From: Altererythrobacter ishigakiensis
GTDB taxonomy: Bacteria > Pseudomonadota > Alphaproteobacteria > Sphingomonadales > Sphingomonadaceae
Direction of reading: 5' to 3'
DNA length: 64,000 nucleotides
Assembly (NCBI RefSeq): GCF_001663155.1
Contig: NZ_CP015963.1
Span: forward strand, 2,504,001 to 2,568,000
A program made the position numbers and the translations under genes. Positions 63,747 through 64,000 of the stretch are shown in pieces. The notes beneath the pieces are model-generated. The model was given only the letters and a program-made list of their open reading frames with translations, had not been told where the DNA came from and made no database searches. The stretch's first letter is position 1, and each line of letters begins with the position of its first letter.

Positions 63747-64000
63747 ATGCATTTCATTTCCGCACTTCCGAAGCTTGGCCTGTCTTTGGCCGTAGCGGCG
63801 GGCATGACCTGTTCAGCTGCTGCCCAACAGCAGCAGGCCCCGCTATCGGCGCAGGATTCCGATCCACGTGTGATGGGGTGGATGCAGGGTTCACCTCCGC
63901 CGCCGGACAAGATCATAACGCAGCCGGACTCGGTCTACTTCAGCTTTCCAAGGTTGCGCTGGTCGGTGTGCCATTTGCGCGAGTTTCTGCCGACCGAGGA
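63747..64000 (+). CDS. NylB/beta-lactamase-family serine hydrolase, N-terminal part
   Basis: The right window edge cuts this gene after about 84 codons. AGGAG is 7 bases before the ATG. A signal peptide (LPKLGLSLAVAAGMTCSAAA) is followed by DPRVMGWMQGSPPPPDKII and FSFPRLRWSVCHLREFLPTE, the opening typical of 6-aminohexanoate-dimer-hydrolase-like serine hydrolases of the beta-lactamase superfamily. The catalytic SxxK motif would come later and is outside. It is the last of four genes in the same direction. Confidence 0.72.
   Translation, partial: MHFISALPKLGLSLAVAAGMTCSAAAQQQQAPLSAQDSDPRVMGWMQGSPPPPDKIITQPDSVYFSFPRLRWSVCHLREFLPTE

Overview
The window looks like chromosome of a marine alphaproteobacterium of the Sphingomonadales, most likely Erythrobacteraceae (Erythrobacter/Altererythrobacter-like). 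The reasons are a moderately high GC content, small alphaproteobacterial families (a GapR/DUF2312 protein, DUF1244, an SDHAF4-like DUF1674 protein, an NDUFA9-like epimerase), hflK-hflC-degP in a row, a hisC-tyrA pair as described in Zymomonas, and several secreted or TonB-dependent envelope proteins. It is dense, ordinary chromosome. I see no insertion sequence, prophage, integrase or CRISPR array.

Layout. 1-7 kb: start of folK, secreted M20 peptidase, aguB, an exported methyltransferase-like protein, msrA, a VOC protein, an unrecognised protein, rsmB and a 52-aa SDHAF4-like protein. 7-13 kb, minus strand: cytochrome P450, hemH, an orphan IorB-like molybdenum subunit and the Fe-S carrier apbC. 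13-19 kb: hflK, hflC, a Do-type protease with a good terminator, and a class A PBP. 19-25 kb: msrB and a GST, metX-metW diverging from hisC-tyrA. 25-29 kb: a tightly overlapped ftsE-ftsX-ydcF-plsC operon, a divergent zinc-ribbon membrane protein, and tRNA-Leu(GAG).

29-35 kb is the most distinctive part. An orphan response regulator with a degenerate receiver domain faces a TonB-dependent receptor that lies downstream of a beta-helix-like surface lipoprotein. A hairpin separates receptor and lipoprotein. A divergent TPR protein and a small gene follow, flanked by clusters of TGTCA/TGACA motifs. I read it as a regulated outer-membrane uptake module of unknown substrate.

35-44 kb: proB facing proC-proA across an AT-rich spacer, tRNA-Leu(CAG), NDUFA9-like epimerase, nfeD-qmcA, and a lipoprotein-type quinohemoprotein dehydrogenase. 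44-50 kb: purT, a nitronate-monooxygenase-like flavoprotein and purU (a possible formate loop), then a degenerate PAS-GGDEF protein and a PilZ-HTH fusion. 50-59 kb: lysC, ubiG, a glycerophosphodiesterase, ArsC-like, ruvC, yebC, a CPBP protease, a hydrolase, small conserved proteins, and pyk. 59-64 kb: an accessory-looking, partly AT-richer stretch of secreted and outer-membrane proteins. It ends in a truncated NylB-like serine hydrolase.

All calls come from reading the sequence and from family knowledge. No database search was run.
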